Shown here piece by piece: positions 16,884 to 26,522 of a stretch of DNA of 64,000 nt. The stretch covers positions 1,674,001 through 1,738,000 of the forward strand of contig NC_014377.1 of assembly GCF_000144645.1 (NCBI RefSeq). Reading direction: 5' to 3'. The DNA is from Thermosediminibacter oceani DSM 16646 (GTDB lineage: Bacteria > Bacillota > Thermosediminibacteria > Thermosediminibacterales > Thermosediminibacteraceae). Each line of letters opens with the position of its first letter. Position 1 is the first letter of the stretch. The notes below the pieces were generated by a model that saw only the letters and a program-made list of their open reading frames with translations, did no database searches and was not told where the DNA came from. A program made the translations under genes and the position numbers.

Positions 16884-18116
16884 TTAAAAGCCCATTTTCC
16901 TATTTCCTTCTAGAATGCTTTCTAAGACCAACTTTGCTTTATCGTAGGATCGTATATGCGGATGAATCATCAAAGCTTCCATTAAAGTGTCGTAATCATT
17001 GTTCAATATCCCCTTGACCGCTAGGTCTTCATATGTATCCATCTGGAATATCATAGCTTTCACGGATTGAGGTATATCCCTCACCGGAAGGGGCTTTGCA
17101 ACACCCCTCTTCACCAGGCAGCCCACTTCGATAACGGAGTTTTCTGGCAAGAAATCCAGGGTAGAACCGTTCCTTACATTGAGGATGTGGTAGCTCCAGT
17201 TGTCATCATTCAAAGCCTTTATATATTCGACAATATACCTGTACCATTTTACGGAACGCCTGTTCAATAAGTTCAAAACTTCCTCGATGTCGCCGGATTG
17301 TATATTTCTAAGAATCTCTCCCTCCAGCGATATAAGTTCTCTAGCCTTCACCGGCTTCGATCCTTCTAAAAATCTTTCGGGATGAAAATAGTACTTCAGG
17401 TAGGAAATAGGAACCGCCCCGTGAATTCTCACTATTTCCTTATCTATATTAACGTCTATATTCTCAAAATTATCAATTACGGTGCGCGTCACATCTACGC
17501 CTTTATGGTACACTTTGTTTATCCATCCGAAATGGTTCAGGCCGTAATATTCGGCGAATATTTTTTCAGGCTTAGTATGCAGAAAGGAAGCAATGCTGTT
17601 AATCAAATTTTGCGGCATGTCACACAGGCCTGTGGCATTTACTTTATGACGATAATTTATTGCCCTCAATACCATTCCACACGGATTAGTAAGCACTATT
17701 AGATTTGCCTTTTTATTGTATTGTTCAACTTCTGCGGTTATTTGGAGCATTACGGGAATCGTCCTCATGGCGTTAGAAAGGCCACCGGGGCCGACGGTTT
17801 CTTCCCCCACTATGCCGAACTTACGAGGGAATTCTTCGTCAAAAGCTCTGGCTTCCAGGCCTCCAACTCTTATTTGGCAAATAATCACATCCATACCGGA
17901 TATTGCTTCAATCCGGTTGTCAGTTGTGTGTATCTTTATATCCTGGCCGCTCTTTTTTACTATGTATTCACAAACGGTTTTAACAGCGTTTAATTTCTCA
18001 ACAGACCGGCCGTTAAGAACGATCAAGTCTAGATTCAGGTAATCATTTAACATGGTGATCTCATTGACCAGGATGGGAGTGTATACTCCGCTACCTCCGA
18101 TTATTCCGATCTTCAA
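16884..18116 (-). CDS. GH4 family NAD+/Mn2+-dependent 6-phospho-glycosidase
   Basis: A 410-residue enzyme. It has an N-terminal Rossmann fold (I-G-I-I-G-G-S-G-V-Y-T-P), T-N-P-C-G-M-V, G-L-C-D-M-P with the metal-binding Cys, and G-L-N-H-F-G-W with the metal-binding His. These are GH4 hallmarks; hydrolysis goes through NAD+-mediated oxidation at C3. G-L-N-H-F-G-W favours the 6-phospho-beta-glucosidase branch. The start is a TTG with AAGGAGG 7 nt upstream; the upstream in-frame ATG would place the RBS inside the gene. No PTS or ABC sugar transporter is adjacent, so the substrate is uncertain. Confidence 0.9.
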   Translation of the reverse strand: MKIGIIGGSGVYTPILVNEITMLNDYLNLDLIVLNGRSVEKLNAVKTVCEYIVKKSGQDIKIHTTDNRIEAISGMDVIICQIRVGGLEARAFDEEFPRKFGIVGEETVGPGGLSNAMRTIPVMLQITAEVEQYNKKANLIVLTNPCGMVLRAINYRHKVNATGLCDMPQNLINSIASFLHTKPEKIFAEYYGLNHFGWINKVYHKGVDVTRTVIDNFENIDVNIDKEIVRIHGAVPISYLKYYFHPERFLEGSKPVKARELISLEGEILRNIQSGDIEEVLNLLNRRSVKWYRYIVEYIKALNDDNWSYHILNVRNGSTLDFLPENSVIEVGCLVKRGVAKPLPVRDIPQSVKAMIFQMDTYEDLAVKGILNNDYDTLMEALMIHPHIRSYDKAKLVLESILEGNRKMGF

Positions 18117-18170
18117 TTTTTTACCTCCTTCCTTGATTAAAAGGTTATTCATTTCCGACGAAAATATACA

Positions 18171-18208
18171 GCCGCTGTTATTTCCGAATTGACGGAAATA
18201 ACAGCGGC
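18171..18208. terminator. Strong 16-bp hairpin after the transketolase genes
   Basis: GCCGCTGTTATTTCCG and CGGAAATAACAGCGGC form a perfect 16-bp stem with a 6-nt loop. The T tract is weak on either strand (TATATTTT on minus). It is probably the terminator of the minus-strand transketolase operon and may also limit read-through into the GH4 gene. Confidence 0.7.
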
Positions 18209-18220
18209 CAACTTAAGTCA

Positions 18221-19147
18221 TTACCGTCTCAAAGATCTTGCAGCCTTGGCAATATCCTCCGCCGTCAGGCCGTAGACTTTCATTAGTTCTTCGGGCCTTC
18301 CGGACTGTCCGAATACGTCGCGAAGGCCTATCCTCTTCATCGGAGTTGGCTTTTCCTCCGCGAGTACTTCGGCCACGGCGCTCCCTAAACCGCCGACTAT
18401 TGAATGTTCTTCGGCGGTGACTATTGCTCCGCATTCGGCTGCCTGCATAATTACCTCTTTATCAATCGGCTTTATCGTGTGAATGTTGATGACCATAGCG
18501 TCTATACCGTCTTTTGCCAGCATCTCGGCTGCCTTCAGCGCTTCGGCCACCATTGTACCGGTTGCGATCAGGGCAACGTCTTTACCGTTTTTGAGGATGA
18601 CGCCTTTGCCCGGTTCAAACTTGTAATTTTCATCGAAGATGGGCTCCACCGGGTGGCGGCCCAGTCTCAGGTATACGGGGCCCTTTAGCATAGCAGCCGC
18701 TCTTACCGCCTGCTTTGTCTCAACGGCATCGGCCGGGGCGATGATCGTCATGTTGGGCAAAGACCTCATAATGGCAATGTCTTCCACGGATTGGTGGGTG
18801 GCTCCGTCTTCGCCGACGGTAATACCAGCATGGGACGCTGCGATCTTTACGTTAAGGTTGGGGTAGCATATAGAGTTTCTTATCTGTTCAAAGGCTCTGC
18901 CGGTGGCAAATACGGCAAAGGTGCTGGCAAAGGGGATCTTGCCGCAGGTGGCCAATCCCGCCGCCGTACCCATGAGGTTTTGTTCGGCTATCCCCATGTT
19001 AAAGAAGCGCTCGGGGAATTTTTTTGCAAATACGCTGGTCTTGGTGGATTTGGAAAGGTCCGCATCCAGAACCACTATGTCCTTTATTTCTTCGCCAAGT
19101 TCGGCGAGGGCTTCACCGTAAGCTTCACGCGTGGCTATTTTGGGCAT
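18221..19147 (-). CDS. Transketolase, C-terminal subunit
   Basis: A 308-residue protein with the transketolase pyrimidine-binding domain (about 3-170) and the C-terminal domain (about 185-300). The TPP Glu lies in G-I-A-E-Q-N-L-M-G, and H-A-G-I-T-V-G-E-D-G-A-T-H-Q is characteristic. Together with the next gene upstream it makes a two-chain transketolase, common in Clostridia and archaea, that transfers two-carbon ketol units in the pentose phosphate pathway. GGAGG lies 7 nt before the ATG at 19147. Confidence 0.94.
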   Translation of the reverse strand: MPKIATREAYGEALAELGEEIKDIVVLDADLSKSTKTSVFAKKFPERFFNMGIAEQNLMGTAAGLATCGKIPFASTFAVFATGRAFEQIRNSICYPNLNVKIAASHAGITVGEDGATHQSVEDIAIMRSLPNMTIIAPADAVETKQAVRAAAMLKGPVYLRLGRHPVEPIFDENYKFEPGKGVILKNGKDVALIATGTMVAEALKAAEMLAKDGIDAMVINIHTIKPIDKEVIMQAAECGAIVTAEEHSIVGGLGSAVAEVLAEEKPTPMKRIGLRDVFGQSGRPEELMKVYGLTAEDIAKAARSLRR

Positions 19148-19187
19148 TTTTAAACCTCCATTCCATTTTAATGATGATAAGCTTCGG

Positions 19188-20015
19188 TTACTGCTCAAGA
19201 GCCTTCAGGGCCTCTTCCGCCTGCTGGCGGGACGGGGCTTTCCCGTGCCAGTCAACCTGGTTTTCCATAAACGGCACTCCCTTACCCTTTACCGTCTTTG
19301 CGACTATCACCGTGGGCCTGCCTTTTGTGTTCACGGCTTCTTCAATACCCCTTATTATGTCTTCGAAATCGTGGCCGTCCACGTCTACGACGTTCCAGCC
19401 GAAGGCTCGGAACTTATCCTGGATTATTTCCGGCGACATTACTTCCGCTATGGGGCCGTCTATCTGCAAGCCGTTGTGGTCGACGAATGCCGTAAGGTTG
19501 TCCAATTTGTAATGGGATGCAGCCATTGCCGCCTCCCATACCTGGCCCTCTTGGAGCTCCCCGTCTCCGAGGACGGCGTACACCCTGTAGTCCTTTCCGT
19601 CAAGTTTTGCTGCGATGGCCATTCCGTTTGCTGCAGAAAGCCCCTGTCCCAGAGAACCGGTGGTCATGTCGACCCCCGGCGTCTTTTTCATGTCAGGATG
19701 TCCCTGCAGCCTGGAATTTATTTTTCTCAAGGTAAGCAGTTCTTCTACCGGGAAATAGCCTTTTTCGGCCAGAACCGCGTAAAGCGCAGGGGCCGCGTGG
19801 CCTTTTGAGAGCACCAGCCTATCCCTTTCGGGCCAGTCGGGATTTTGGGGGTCTACTTTCATCACATGGAAATAAAGGGCAACGAGGATGTCGCCGCAGG
19901 ATAGTGACCCGCCGGGATGGCCCGAACCGGCTTCTGAAGTCATATCTATGATATGCCTTCTCACCCTGCGGGCTATTGCTGTTAGTTCTTCTACTTTTTC
20001 TCGGGTTATTGCCAT
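19188..20015 (-). CDS. Transketolase, N-terminal subunit
   Basis: A 275-residue TPP-binding subunit. S-G-H-P-G-G-S-L, G-S-L-G-Q-G-L-S and the TPP motif G-D-G-E-L-Q-E-G-Q-V-W-E-A are intact. It precedes the C-terminal subunit by 40 nt. GAGGTG lies before the ATG. It begins 36 bp after the YitT gene, so it may share that transcript. Confidence 0.95.
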   Translation of the reverse strand: MAITREKVEELTAIARRVRRHIIDMTSEAGSGHPGGSLSCGDILVALYFHVMKVDPQNPDWPERDRLVLSKGHAAPALYAVLAEKGYFPVEELLTLRKINSRLQGHPDMKKTPGVDMTTGSLGQGLSAANGMAIAAKLDGKDYRVYAVLGDGELQEGQVWEAAMAASHYKLDNLTAFVDHNGLQIDGPIAEVMSPEIIQDKFRAFGWNVVDVDGHDFEDIIRGIEEAVNTKGRPTVIVAKTVKGKGVPFMENQVDWHGKAPSRQQAEEALKALEQ

Positions 20016-20051
20016 TTCCTAATCACCTCGGTAATTTTTTTTTATTATCAT

Positions 20052-20903
20052 CTATTTATTATTATCAATCAGCGTAAATCCTTCCCCCAGCACTTCGTGA
20101 ACGTCGTGGACTATTATAAACGCTCTGGGGTCTATATCCCATATTATCTTCTTCAGCTTTGGAAGCTCCAGGCGGGTCACGGCGCACATTAGCACATCCC
20201 TGTTTTCTCCAGTGTAACCTCCCTTTGCTTCGAAAAGGGTGATGCCCCTGCCCAGGTCTTCCAGTATCCTCTTCTGGATCTCATCATTCCTGTCGGATAT
20301 TATGTATACGGCTTTTGCGTAATTTATACCTTCCTGGACTATATCTATGACCTTGCTGCTGACGTAAAGGGCTATCCAGGAGTACATCGCAAGCTCCCAG
20401 TTGAAGGAAACCCCGTTCAGGGCGATGACAAAAAAGTCAATAATGAGTATACCCTGACCTATGCTGACCGAAGGTAAAAAATGGTGCATCAGCATGGCAG
20501 CTATATCGGAACCGCCGGTGGACGCCCTGGTCCTGAATACGAGCCCGAGTCCCAGGCCCAGGACTATTCCGCCGTAAACGCTGGAAAGCAACAGATCTCT
20601 CGTCAGCACCGGGAAATTCTTCGTGAGTTCGGTGAAAACCGAAAGCAGCACGGTGCCCAGAACAGTTTTTGCGCCAAAACCGGAGCCGAGAAAAACTACT
20701 CCGGCTATAAAAAGGGGTATGTTGAAGGCGAGCATTGTCCAGCCCACCGGCAGGCCGAAGAGATAGTGGAGCACCGTGGCTAAACCGCTAACTCCTCCTG
20801 CGGCCACCTTATTAGGTATCAGGAACATGGTAAGGCCAAGGGAGCCTATAAAAGTACCCAGCGCAATTAAAAGATAATCGTAAACCTGGGCTTTCAGCCT
20901 CAT
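20052..20903 (-). CDS. YitT family membrane protein (DUF2179 tail)
   Basis: A 283-residue protein with five to six hydrophobic segments (about 10-200) containing N-K-V-A-A-G-G-V-S-G-L-A-T-V-L and R-T-R-A-S-T-G-G-S-D-I, followed by a cytoplasmic DUF2179 domain (about 215-280). YitT proteins are proposed transporters of unknown substrate. The ATG at 20903 is preferred to a GTG three codons upstream, which would lie 2 nt from GAGGG. It starts 6 nt from the end of the tagA frame, so it is coupled to it. Confidence 0.9.
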   Translation of the reverse strand: MRLKAQVYDYLLIALGTFIGSLGLTMFLIPNKVAAGGVSGLATVLHYLFGLPVGWTMLAFNIPLFIAGVVFLGSGFGAKTVLGTVLLSVFTELTKNFPVLTRDLLLSSVYGGIVLGLGLGLVFRTRASTGGSDIAAMLMHHFLPSVSIGQGILIIDFFVIALNGVSFNWELAMYSWIALYVSSKVIDIVQEGINYAKAVYIISDRNDEIQKRILEDLGRGITLFEAKGGYTGENRDVLMCAVTRLELPKLKKIIWDIDPRAFIIVHDVHEVLGEGFTLIDNNK

Positions 20904-20908
20904 TATGC

Positions 20909-21649
20909 TCACTTCCCTCTTCTAAAAATTACATTAAAAAGAAACAAGGGAAGAACGCTCATCCTGCGAAACCTTGAGGGCTGGGTTATGAGCCTGTATA
21001 ACCACTCGAGCCCCGCCCTTTGCATGAATACCGGAGCCCGGCGGACCTTCCCCGATAGCACGTCGAGGCTCCCCCCGACCCCCATGGCTACCCTGCACCG
21101 GAGTTTATCCCGGTTTTTCGCCATGAATATTTCCTGCTTAGGGGCTCCCATAGCCACAAACAATATATCCGGAGAAGCCTCATTTATTATGCCCACGACC
21201 TTTTCCTCGCCCGACTCGTCAAAATAGCCGTGGTGAGTTCCTGCGACCCTAATGCCCGGAAATTTCTTCTTTATGTTTTTTGCGGCGTCCTCCGCCACCC
21301 CCGGTTTTCCTCCCAATAAGAAGATTGAAAGTTTTCTGTCTGCCGCCATCTTCAGAAGTTCCATCATGAGGTCAAAACCAGTGGTTCTCTGTTCAAGAGG
21401 GCGGCCCAGTAACCTGGATGCCAGAACAACACCTATGCCGTCGGGTAAGGAAAGGTCGGCGCTGTTTACAGCATCCTTCAATTTTTTGTTTTTCTGGGCG
21501 GCCATAATGATTTCTGCATTGGGTGTTACCACAATTTTGGCGCCCGGAGACTCCAAAAATTCCATAATCCGCTGGCTTGCCTTATAATAATCAACTCTAT
21601 CCAATAATATTCCCATAATATCAATTTCATCGTTGATATCCGGTTGCAT
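20909..21649 (-). CDS. WecG/TagA/CpsF family glycosyltransferase
   Basis: A 246-residue enzyme of the GT26 family: T-P-N-A-E-I-I-M-A-A, L-P-D-G-I-G-V-V, R-T-T-G-F-D-L-M, and the C-terminal membrane-associating appendage rich in Arg (about 190-245). TagA adds ManNAc to lipid-linked GlcNAc, the committed step of wall teichoic acid or a secondary cell-wall polymer. GGAGG precedes the ATG. Its neighbour csaB supports a role in the polymer that anchors S-layer proteins. Confidence 0.92.
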   Translation of the reverse strand: MQPDINDEIDIMGILLDRVDYYKASQRIMEFLESPGAKIVVTPNAEIIMAAQKNKKLKDAVNSADLSLPDGIGVVLASRLLGRPLEQRTTGFDLMMELLKMAADRKLSIFLLGGKPGVAEDAAKNIKKKFPGIRVAGTHHGYFDESGEEKVVGIINEASPDILFVAMGAPKQEIFMAKNRDKLRCRVAMGVGGSLDVLSGKVRRAPVFMQRAGLEWLYRLITQPSRFRRMSVLPLFLFNVIFRRGK

Positions 21650-21692
21650 TGTTCTTCCTCCAGTAAATAAGCGGTAGTTTATGCGGTGAGTT

Positions 21693-22784
21693 TTACTGAT
21701 TCAGACACCTTATGGCAAGTTTTGCAGACTGCAGTGCCCTTTCTTTCAAATTAGTCATTACCGACCGCTCCTGGGGAGTCTGCCCCTCCCTTAATCTAGC
21801 CCTTACCAGTATATGCAAGTCATTCAGGTTGATATCCTCGACCTTTAGGGCCGGCGGTGCGCCGATGAGCCGTAGGAACCGGTCAACCTTTGGGTCATAA
21901 GACAGGCCCACCACGGGCCTGCCGCACGCCGCCGCCATTATGAGAGAATGCAGTCTCATACCCACCATCATACTGAGGCAACCCGTGACCGACAGCATTT
22001 CTTCCACAGTAAGGGGCCTTTTTAGCAGTACCGCCTCCGGTCTTTTCATAAGCTGAATTGCCTGTTTCGCCGCATCCAGATCTTCCGGATGATGAAAGGG
22101 TATAAAAACGGGCAAAGCGCCTTCTTCTATCAGCCTGTCGGCCAGACCTGCAACGGCGGGAAGGTATACCTCTTCCCCCTTCCAGCAGCGCAGGGCAAGC
22201 CCCACCAGCGGCCTGTTCAAATCCGCTCCAGCCTGCCGCAGCAGGGCAATTCCACGGTCCTTATCCACTGTGGAAAGATCCAGGCCGAGAACGGGGTCGG
22301 CGGTGACGACAACGGGAGGCCGGCTTACTCCGAGGTAACGAAGATCCTCAGCCGACTCCTCATCGCGCAAGGTTATATAATCTACAGTCTGTACCACACG
22401 CCTTACCAGCAACCGGGCCCATGCCCGGTTAACCGGGCCAAAGCCCTGGGCGTAAATAAAGACCTTTTTCTTAAAAGTTCTTGCAAGCGAAATCACACCA
22501 AGGTAGTAGAGCAAAGAAAGGGGACTTGTTACATCCTGCAAGAGGCTTCCACCGCCGCTTATCAGCATATCCGCTTTTTTAAGAGCTCCGGCCACCTCTG
22601 ACAATTTCCAGCGATTCACCGCTTTTACCCCGTACAGGCTCTCGGTTTTTTTGGGATTGTTAGAAAGGACCGTTATTTTAAGCTGAGGAGCCTCATGCCG
22701 CAGGGCGGAGACTATAGCATAAAGTACCGCCTCATCGCCCAGGTTATCGAAACCGTAATATCCGGAAAGTACCACCTCAGCCAT
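21693..22784 (-). CDS. csaB: Polysaccharide pyruvyl transferase CsaB
   Basis: A 363-residue protein of the pyruvyl-transferase family: S-G-Y-Y-G-F-D-N-L-G-D-E-A near the N-terminus, G-G-G-S-L-L-Q-D-V-T-S, and G-M-R-L-H-S-L-I-M-A-A. CsaB adds pyruvate ketals to the secondary cell-wall polymer, creating the ligand for SLH domains of S-layer proteins. It overlaps the upstream DUF5693 gene by 8 nt. The pairing is usual in Clostridia. Confidence 0.94.
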   Translation of the reverse strand: MAEVVLSGYYGFDNLGDEAVLYAIVSALRHEAPQLKITVLSNNPKKTESLYGVKAVNRWKLSEVAGALKKADMLISGGGSLLQDVTSPLSLLYYLGVISLARTFKKKVFIYAQGFGPVNRAWARLLVRRVVQTVDYITLRDEESAEDLRYLGVSRPPVVVTADPVLGLDLSTVDKDRGIALLRQAGADLNRPLVGLALRCWKGEEVYLPAVAGLADRLIEEGALPVFIPFHHPEDLDAAKQAIQLMKRPEAVLLKRPLTVEEMLSVTGCLSMMVGMRLHSLIMAAACGRPVVGLSYDPKVDRFLRLIGAPPALKVEDINLNDLHILVRARLREGQTPQERSVMTNLKERALQSAKLAIRCLNQ

Positions 22785-24711
22785 CCTGCCACCTCTTCTC
22801 CAAACACCGGCACAGCCGGAACACTGCTATTAAAACTAGGCCTGCCATTGTTCCCAGGATAAGCCCGTTAATGCTTCGGACAAAGGAGATGATAAACGGT
22901 GTGTGAATGTGAGCAAAAGTATTGACCATAGAAACCTGGCCTATACTGGCCAGAATTAAGATGGGCAGATATCTGTGATCCCTGTAACCCAGGCAAAGGA
23001 GCACAAGCATTAGTGGATGGCCTATTAAAAACTCCTTGGTCCTGGGTCTCACGCCCAGCGCTCGGTCGAGCAGAGCCCGAAATTTAAGCTCCAGAGCGCT
23101 GACCCCCACCGCCCCTTCATTGCCGGTGCGGGTTAAATAGACAATACCCACCACCGCCAGCGCCGCCGCCAGCAGTAAATATTTTACCAGCACCGGCTGG
23201 TCCATGAGCTTTTTCAATCTTTCGCCGGGTGTTCCTTCACCGTAAAGTATGAAAAAGGCGCAGGCCACGAAAAGTACCGGAAAGAGATAGGCCACTTTTA
23301 CTCCACTGAACTGCTGCAGCTTGAGCATAAAGGAAGTATCGGCAAGAACCCCGGACACCATCAGTGCCCCCATCAGGGAAAAAACCGTCATCTGTGACAT
23401 ACGAAGCACGGCTTGCCAGGGCTTGAGGGCCTGCCGGGGCACCAGGCATATAATGGAAAGTGTGGGGAAAACTATAACGGAAGCCAGGGCAACCATTTTG
23501 CGGGCCAGCAGCGGAAAAGCAAAAAAAGCCAATGCAAGGCCTAAAACCCCGATAGCGGTTAACCCGGCGAGAATGGAAGTCCGTTTAATTCCAAGCTTTT
23601 CCAGAAACAGCATGCCGCCCGCCAATGGTCCTAAACCTATCAAAAAAAGCAGTATTGGGCTATGATGAAATGGCTCAAAGGGGCGCGGTATCGTCCCGTT
23701 CCCCGCTTCTAATTGCAGACCGGCAGTTTTAAGCCTTGTTACCACCTTTTCCATGTAACCGGCATTTATTTCAAAACGTCTTTCAACATCAGAGGCAGGC
23801 AAAAATTTCAAAAACAATATACGTATATTTCTCTCTCTTGCAGCAAGGGTCAGGCGGTCCACCAGTTCCTGCGGCTCGATAGTCTGCATTTCTTCGTCGG
23901 TCACACTGTGCATTCGGATCACGCGCTGGTCTAACAGGGTAGCCAGTTTATCGAAACCCCGCTGGTTGTAAAACTCCACCTGACCGAGCGTAAGCCGGTA
24001 CCTGTTCATCTCTTCGGCCAAAACCGGAAGGTATTCCGGATAACCCAGAACCTGCTTTTTTTCGAAGAGGACCGCACTTATATTCTTTCCCGTCAGTGTA
24101 AGATCTTTTATGGCGAAACGTATTCCCCTTTCGTTCACATTGGGCCAGTCTTTCAGCATGAAAACGGAGTGAAAGCCCATATTTTCCAACTTTGCCACGT
24201 TTTCACGGTCAAAACCCACTCCAATCCCCTCTACCAGAGATGGACGCATATCTAACGCTATGGCATAAAATCCGTTTCTTTCCGGCAGCAACGCCATCTT
24301 TTCCCCGCCGAGTTTTTCCGTCAGATGATGCTTCACCCGCTCTTTTACATCGGCGTCGGCAGTCACTATGTAAGTCTCGCCCCCGTTAAACGGCAAATTC
24401 TCCCGCCACCCTAAAAGCATCATCTGCTGCCGGTTGGCAATAAAAATGCGCCCGTCGTCGGCCAGGTCCTTGAGGCTTTCCTCTTTATAAAGCACGGCAT
24501 TGACTTTTGCCTTCTCTTCAAATAACCGAGCGACCTCTTCAACAGTTGTTTGCCGTTCCTGTGCCATATTTTTCAGGTCGGCGTAAGACAGGGCACCGTC
24601 CACCATATTATGGGTATTTTCCGCCCTCATGCGGGGAAGTAAAGCCACCCCCGAGGAAATTATTGACATCGCTAAAAGTAAAACAAACAGGGTTCTCAGC
24701 CATTTCTCCAA
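22777..24711 (-). CDS. DUF5693 family polytopic membrane protein
   Basis: A 644-residue protein. An N-terminal TM/signal anchor (about 8-26) is followed by a large extracytoplasmic domain (about 30-350) and eight or more TM helices to the C-terminus. It matches what I know of DUF5693 proteins, which sit next to csaB. The start is a TTG with GGAGGG 8 nt upstream. Function is unknown; a role in exporting or modifying the pyruvylated wall polymer is inferred only from the conserved neighbourhood. Confidence 0.8.
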   Translation of the reverse strand: MEKWLRTLFVLLLAMSIISSGVALLPRMRAENTHNMVDGALSYADLKNMAQERQTTVEEVARLFEEKAKVNAVLYKEESLKDLADDGRIFIANRQQMMLLGWRENLPFNGGETYIVTADADVKERVKHHLTEKLGGEKMALLPERNGFYAIALDMRPSLVEGIGVGFDRENVAKLENMGFHSVFMLKDWPNVNERGIRFAIKDLTLTGKNISAVLFEKKQVLGYPEYLPVLAEEMNRYRLTLGQVEFYNQRGFDKLATLLDQRVIRMHSVTDEEMQTIEPQELVDRLTLAARERNIRILFLKFLPASDVERRFEINAGYMEKVVTRLKTAGLQLEAGNGTIPRPFEPFHHSPILLFLIGLGPLAGGMLFLEKLGIKRTSILAGLTAIGVLGLALAFFAFPLLARKMVALASVIVFPTLSIICLVPRQALKPWQAVLRMSQMTVFSLMGALMVSGVLADTSFMLKLQQFSGVKVAYLFPVLFVACAFFILYGEGTPGERLKKLMDQPVLVKYLLLAAALAVVGIVYLTRTGNEGAVGVSALELKFRALLDRALGVRPRTKEFLIGHPLMLVLLCLGYRDHRYLPILILASIGQVSMVNTFAHIHTPFIISFVRSINGLILGTMAGLVLIAVFRLCRCLEKRWQDG

Positions 24712-24772
24712 AAATATCTCCCTCCTAAAAATGCTAAAAAAAGTATAACACCATTCATTTTCAATGTAAAGT

Positions 24773-25225
24773 TTACCGTTTAACGGTAAAATTGCCCCTC
24801 ACCATAACGACAACGTTACTTTTAGCGGTAATGCCCCGGCCGTCATCCCGCGGGACAATAAGAAGGTGATTGGCCGGTACAATTTCATCCTTTTTTATAT
24901 CTTTACCAGCGGTAACGTCAGCAAGACCGCCACCGGCGCCGTCCACTATTACCGCCTGACCGCTCCGCAGTATGATTTCCGTCCCCATGTCACCCACAAG
25001 CTGCTGTCCCGGAGACAGGTTAACAATTTCCGGACTTACGGAACCTCCGGTCCCGGAATTTATTGACTGCTGGATGTTTGAAAATAGCTTGTCCACATAA
25101 CTTTTTGTAACTAGCGGATCGCTTTCGGACCCCGGCTCGCCCACATCAGCCCTGCCGGTCATGGAAAAAATCATAAAAACGGTCACTGTAGCTAAAATCA
25201 AAAAAATTTTTCCCATTTTATTCAT
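24773..25225 (-). CDS. Small secreted protein of unknown function
   Basis: A 150-residue protein with a signal peptide (about 1-26, M-N-K-M-G-K-I-F...G-R-A-D). The mature part contains S-D-P-L-V-T-K-S-Y-V-D-K-L-F and a beta-rich, Gly/Val-rich C-terminal half. GGAGG lies 8 nt before the ATG at 25225; the longer frame lacks an RBS. It is 60 bp upstream of the DUF5693-csaB-tagA set and on the same strand, which suggests a cell-surface role. The 3' end forms a TTTACCGTTAAACGGTAAA dyad including the stop, a weak terminator at best. Confidence 0.75.
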   Translation of the reverse strand: MNKMGKIFLILATVTVFMIFSMTGRADVGEPGSESDPLVTKSYVDKLFSNIQQSINSGTGGSVSPEIVNLSPGQQLVGDMGTEIILRSGQAVIVDGAGGGLADVTAGKDIKKDEIVPANHLLIVPRDDGRGITAKSNVVVMVRGNFTVKR

Positions 25226-25353
25226 CTTAAATACCTCCATGTTTATTTTTACATAATATATTTCGACAGAATTCAATATTGTCCTCTAATATACAGGGTA
25301 CAAAGATAAAATGGTATAAATAATGAGCCGTATTAACCGGCTCATCAATTTTT

Positions 25354-26452
25354 TTATTTTGCCATTGATTTTAAATACGCATTTATAAACATATCTATCT
25401 CCCCGTCCATTACGGCCTGGACGTTGCCAACCTCCACATTGGTCCTATGGTCTTTCACCAAGCTGTAGGGGTGAAAGACATACGACCTTATCTGGTTGCC
25501 CCAGGCAATCTCTTTCTGTTCCCCGCGCAGTTCGTTTATCTTCTTCTGCTGTTCTTCAAGGTACAGATTAAAGAGTTTCGCCCTCAAGAGCTTCATGGCC
25601 GTATTCCTGTTACTCTGTTGCGAGCGTTCGTTCTGGCAGGTAACCACGATGCCCGTGGGTATATGGGTAATCCGGACCGCCGACTCGGTCTTGTTTACGT
25701 ACTGGCCGCCCGCCCCACCGGACCTGAAGGTCTCTATCTTTAAGTCCTCGGGTTTTATTTCTACTTCTATATCGTCTTCGATCTCGGGGATGACATCGAC
25801 GGAGGCAAAAGAGGTATGCCGCCTCCCAGCTGCATCAAAGGGGGATATTCTCACGAGCCGGTGCACGCCCTGCTCCGACTTGAGATAGCCGTAGGCGTAA
25901 GGGCCTTCTACGAGTATCGTAGCGCTCTTTATACCAGCTTCTTCTCCCGGCAGCATGTCCAGGACCTTGACCTTGTATCCCTTGTCTTCAGCCCAGCGGG
26001 TGTACATGCGAAGCAGCATCTGCACCCAGTCCTGGGCTTCGGTACCACCGGCTCCGGCGTGGAGCGAAAGTATTGCGTTGTTTTTGTCGTACCTACCCCT
26101 CAGCAGTGTCTTAAGCCTCATTTCCTCGAATTCCTTTTTGAATTCCTCGGCTTCAGCGGATATTTCTCCGTAAAGTCCCTCGTCATGGTCCTCAATGCCG
26201 AGCTCTATCAGCGTCATGAGGTCTTCCCATTTTTTCTTTATAGCCTCGAATTTCTCTACTGTTTCTTTAAGCTGATTCAAAGTCTGTAGGATTTTCTGTG
26301 CCGCCTGAGCGTCGTCCCAGAAATTCGGGGTAAGGGTCTTTTCTTCCAGCTGAGCTATTTCGCTTTTGAGCCTGTCGATTTCAAAGAGCATCCCTCATCT
26401 CTTGGATGTGCGGTTCAAAGGCCTCAATTTCACTCCTTATCTCTTCGAGCAC
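25354..26452 (-). CDS. prfB: Peptide chain release factor 2, with programmed +1 frameshift
   Basis: Release factor 2 recognises UAA and UGA. The GTG at 26452 has GGAGG 8 nt upstream. Frame zero reads 23 sense codons to CTT, then TGA at 26381-26383. A +1 shift at CTT-T gives Glu-Ile-Asp and continues for 342 codons, a total of 365 residues, exactly the E. coli RF2 length. An internal AGGG lies just before the slip site. R-I-S-P-F-D holds the stop-codon-reading SPF tripeptide and [12 protein letters not shown] the catalytic GGQ. It follows secA by 70 bp, the classic Firmicutes order. Confidence 0.96.
26381..26395 (-). other. prfB: Programmed +1 frameshift site in prfB
   Basis: Minus strand: AGGGAT-GCT-CTT-TGA-A. 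The SD-like AGGG, the slippery CTT and the in-frame TGA are the known RF2 autoregulatory arrangement: low RF2 stalls at UGA and favours the +1 slip. The spacing of AGGG to CTT is 5 nt, slightly longer than in E. coli. Confidence 0.93.
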
Positions 26453-26522
26453 CGTTATCGCCTCCTATTTCAACTGAAGTTTGCTTCAGATTTAAGTCAG
26501 GCACCAAATTTTATTATATTGC

